64,000 nucleotides of DNA. It comes from CAZYFH01 sp965249175 (GTDB lineage: Bacteria; Acidobacteriota; Vicinamibacteria; Vicinamibacterales; UBA8438). Shown in pieces: positions 62,543 through 64,000 of the stretch. Location: assembly GCA_965249175.1 (NCBI GenBank), contig OZ252227.1:6448001-6512000 (forward strand), read 5' to 3'. Positions within the stretch are counted from its first letter, which is position 1. Each line of letters starts with the position of its first letter. The notes under the pieces were generated by a model. That model did not search any database. It saw nothing but the letters and a program-made list of their open reading frames with translations, and was not told the DNA's origin. Both the position numbers and the translations under genes were made by a program.

Positions 62543-63780
62543 TACGCCACCTTGAACGCGGCCCGCACGTAGGCATCCGTTCGGATGATGCTGAACGCCC
62601 AGAGCGCGACGGCCGTGATCGCTATTTGGCCCTTCGCCGCGTGCGTATACGGATCGCGGATGAGTTCGAGGCCTTGCCACACCGGCGCAACAGCCGAGCC
62701 CGCGCCCCGGGCCGCCCGGTAGACGATCGCCGCTTGGATGTCCTGCCCCGTGCCGCTCGCTGGCGGGGCCGGAATGAGCGCCGAGCTGACAAACCCGCCG
62801 CTGCGGGCGATCAAGTAGTCGCTCACGGCCACGTCACCACTCGTGTTCAGGAGCGTGCCGGCCAGCCCGTATGTCGCGGCCCCGACGAGCATCTTCACAC
62901 CCGTGAGGTTGCGCGCGTAGCGGCCATCCACCGCCCGACTCGCCGCGCCGACGAAGTCTGAGAAGGTGGCTGTTGCTGTCGGGGCCGTCGGGGTCGCGAG
63001 CGCGCTCAGGAACCCGCTGACGTTCGGGGCCGTGCCGTTCCCATTCAGGACCTGATCGTCGATCTTTTCCCCGAGCGCCCCACTCAGATCCCGACGCAAC
63101 GCCTCTTCCATGCCGCGCAGCCGCGCCGTGTCTTCGACGCCGAACAGATACCGTGCCGTCAGTCGACGTGGTTCCAAGACTGTCGTGCTGATCGTCGCCG
63201 CCTCGGCATCCTTCACCGCGCCCTTGCTCTTCATCTCCGGCGACACGCCAGCACTGAGCACCGGGTAATTGACTTCGCCGATCCCGACCTGCGGCATGCT
63301 GACACCGAGATAGGCCGACGCGGTGTTCGCGAAGATGCGCCCCAGAATGGACGCCTGCGACTGGCCCACATTCGACGGCGCCGTCGTCGCCGTATCCGCC
63401 CGTTCCTCGTGACGGGGCAGCAACGCCTCCCACGGGATCAACCCTTCTCTCGCATGCTCCCCGAAGACGGCCGCGCGGAGTTCCTGTTCGGCCCCCGTGA
63501 CGGCTCGGCCGGTGGCCGCCTCGTGCAAGTAGCTCCGCAGTTCGGCCCGCTCGACGAGGGCGCGCCGCTCGGTGTCTTCGCCGTCGTCGGCGCGCGGCTC
63601 CGGCGCGTCGGCCTCGGCGATGGTGGCCGCCCGCCAGCGCGTCTCGATGGTGGGGTATTCCGTCGCCAGCGCGGCCATCGTCGCGCGCTGTGCGTCCGTC
63701 GGGCTGTCAAGCCCAGATAGCTCATTGAGCGTCTGCCTGATCTCACTCAGTCGGAGTTGCAATCGTTGTCCAGTCGTCAT
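62542..63780 (-). CDS. HK97-fold major capsid protein
   Basis: 412 residues. The N-terminal helical scaffold (about 1-120) is followed by ANTASAYLGVSMPQVGIG, DQVLNGNGTAPNVSG, LTGVKMLVGAATYGL and SIIRTDAYVRAAF, the HK97 capsid core. ATG 63780 overlaps the HNH stop (ATGA). Confidence 0.88.
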   Translation of the reverse strand: MTTGQRLQLRLSEIRQTLNELSGLDSPTDAQRATMAALATEYPTIETRWRAATIAEADAPEPRADDGEDTERRALVERAELRSYLHEAATGRAVTGAEQELRAAVFGEHAREGLIPWEALLPRHEERADTATTAPSNVGQSQASILGRIFANTASAYLGVSMPQVGIGEVNYPVLSAGVSPEMKSKGAVKDAEAATISTTVLEPRRLTARYLFGVEDTARLRGMEEALRRDLSGALGEKIDDQVLNGNGTAPNVSGFLSALATPTAPTATATFSDFVGAASRAVDGRYARNLTGVKMLVGAATYGLAGTLLNTSGDVAVSDYLIARSGGFVSSALIPAPPASGTGQDIQAAIVYRAARGAGSAVAPVWQGLELIRDPYTHAAKGQIAITAVALWAFSIIRTDAYVRAAFKVA

Positions 63781-64000
63781 GTCTGTATCCCTTCTGTCAG
63801 TTCATTCACCAGTCGATCCCATGGTGTGTGTCTAAGGGGCGGATGATGCGCCCGCAGGTGACAGCGGCGACAGCGCACCTCCAGGTTGTCGATCGCAAAG
63901 GCGGGCCCGCCAGAGGCCAGTGGCTGCCGATGGTGGACTTCAAGCCGCCCCACACCGCCGCACACGCCGCAGCGCCACGCGGCCCGACTGAGCGCGGCGC
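63777..64000 (-). CDS. HNH endonuclease (N-terminus off the right edge)
   Basis: The frame is open at the right edge and ends at 63777. It reads AWRCGVCGGVGRLEVHHRQPLASGG, IDNLEVRCRRCH, the CxxC...HH...N...CxxCH pattern of phage HNH nucleases that assist terminase cutting. Terminase genes would be expected beyond 64000. Confidence 0.85.
   Translation of the reverse strand, partial: AALSRAAWRCGVCGGVGRLEVHHRQPLASGGPAFAIDNLEVRCRRCHLRAHHPPLRHTPWDRLVNELTEGIQT

Overview
The window looks like a high-GC chromosomal stretch from an Acidobacteriota member, most likely Vicinamibacteria-like. This is an inference from gene content: many serine/threonine kinase genes with a C-terminal TolB/WD40-like propeller, secreted proteins of the 'PWGDPDLQGTW' type, LVIVD-repeat proteins, and a high load of insertion sequences. 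No rRNA gene or CRISPR array is visible. One complete tRNA gene, tRNA-Ser(GCT), lies at 25450-25543.

Left part (1-17.6 kb). The window opens inside a McrB-type restriction ATPase gene on the minus strand, which runs off the left edge. It is followed by a damaged kinase gene, an Ig-like/LVIVD secreted protein and a secreted protein of unknown function. Next comes a tandem row of kinase genes. One of them (5995-11636) is split by two different insertion sequences, an IS1111-type and an IS1182-like element; removing both in silico restores an 883-residue frame. A second kinase (12702-15439) carries one frameshift. Two further kinase 'heads' (start codon plus the first 57 to 61 codons) switch abruptly to unrelated genes: a secreted methyltransferase, and a small membrane-protein/TIR cluster that looks like a defence module.

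17.6-25.5 kb holds a compact integrative element: small overlapping ORFs, a VapE-type primase-helicase with nearby iteron-like repeats, a zinc-ribbon protein, a large terminase subunit, a ribbon-helix-helix protein and a tyrosine integrase next to tRNA-Ser. No capsid genes are seen. A degraded copy of the 3' part of the same tRNA lies at 36.39-36.46 kb, so 25.5-36.4 kb is probably an old tRNA-anchored island. It holds an M90-type peptidase with a SEC-C tail, an aspartic protease, a decayed merR/thioredoxin pair split by an IS256 copy, a two-component system, a frameshifted lipoprotein hydrolase and three VOC-fold proteins.

36.5-55.7 kb is a genomic graveyard. It has an orphan 560-residue protein, an IS21 element (istA/istB), a kinase-TPR tail, a YjbR-like protein, an AlkZ-like winged-helix protein, a kinase head fused to a terminase small-subunit tail, and another secreted paralogue. 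There are also fragments of folD, a glycosyltransferase, a sulfatase, an SRPBCC protein and a large serine recombinase, several of them cut by IS256-family elements. Three copies of one 1435-bp IS256-family element encode identical transposases, which indicates recent transposition.

55.7-64 kb is a second integrative element: a P4-type integrase, a protein with an internal duplication, a RepA-like AAA ATPase with iteron-like repeats, an AlpA-type regulator, a cluster of perfect palindromes, then portal, connector, prohead protease, HK97-type capsid and HNH genes read on the minus strand toward the integrase. This gene set resembles a capsid-encoding phage satellite or a small prophage. It continues past the right edge.
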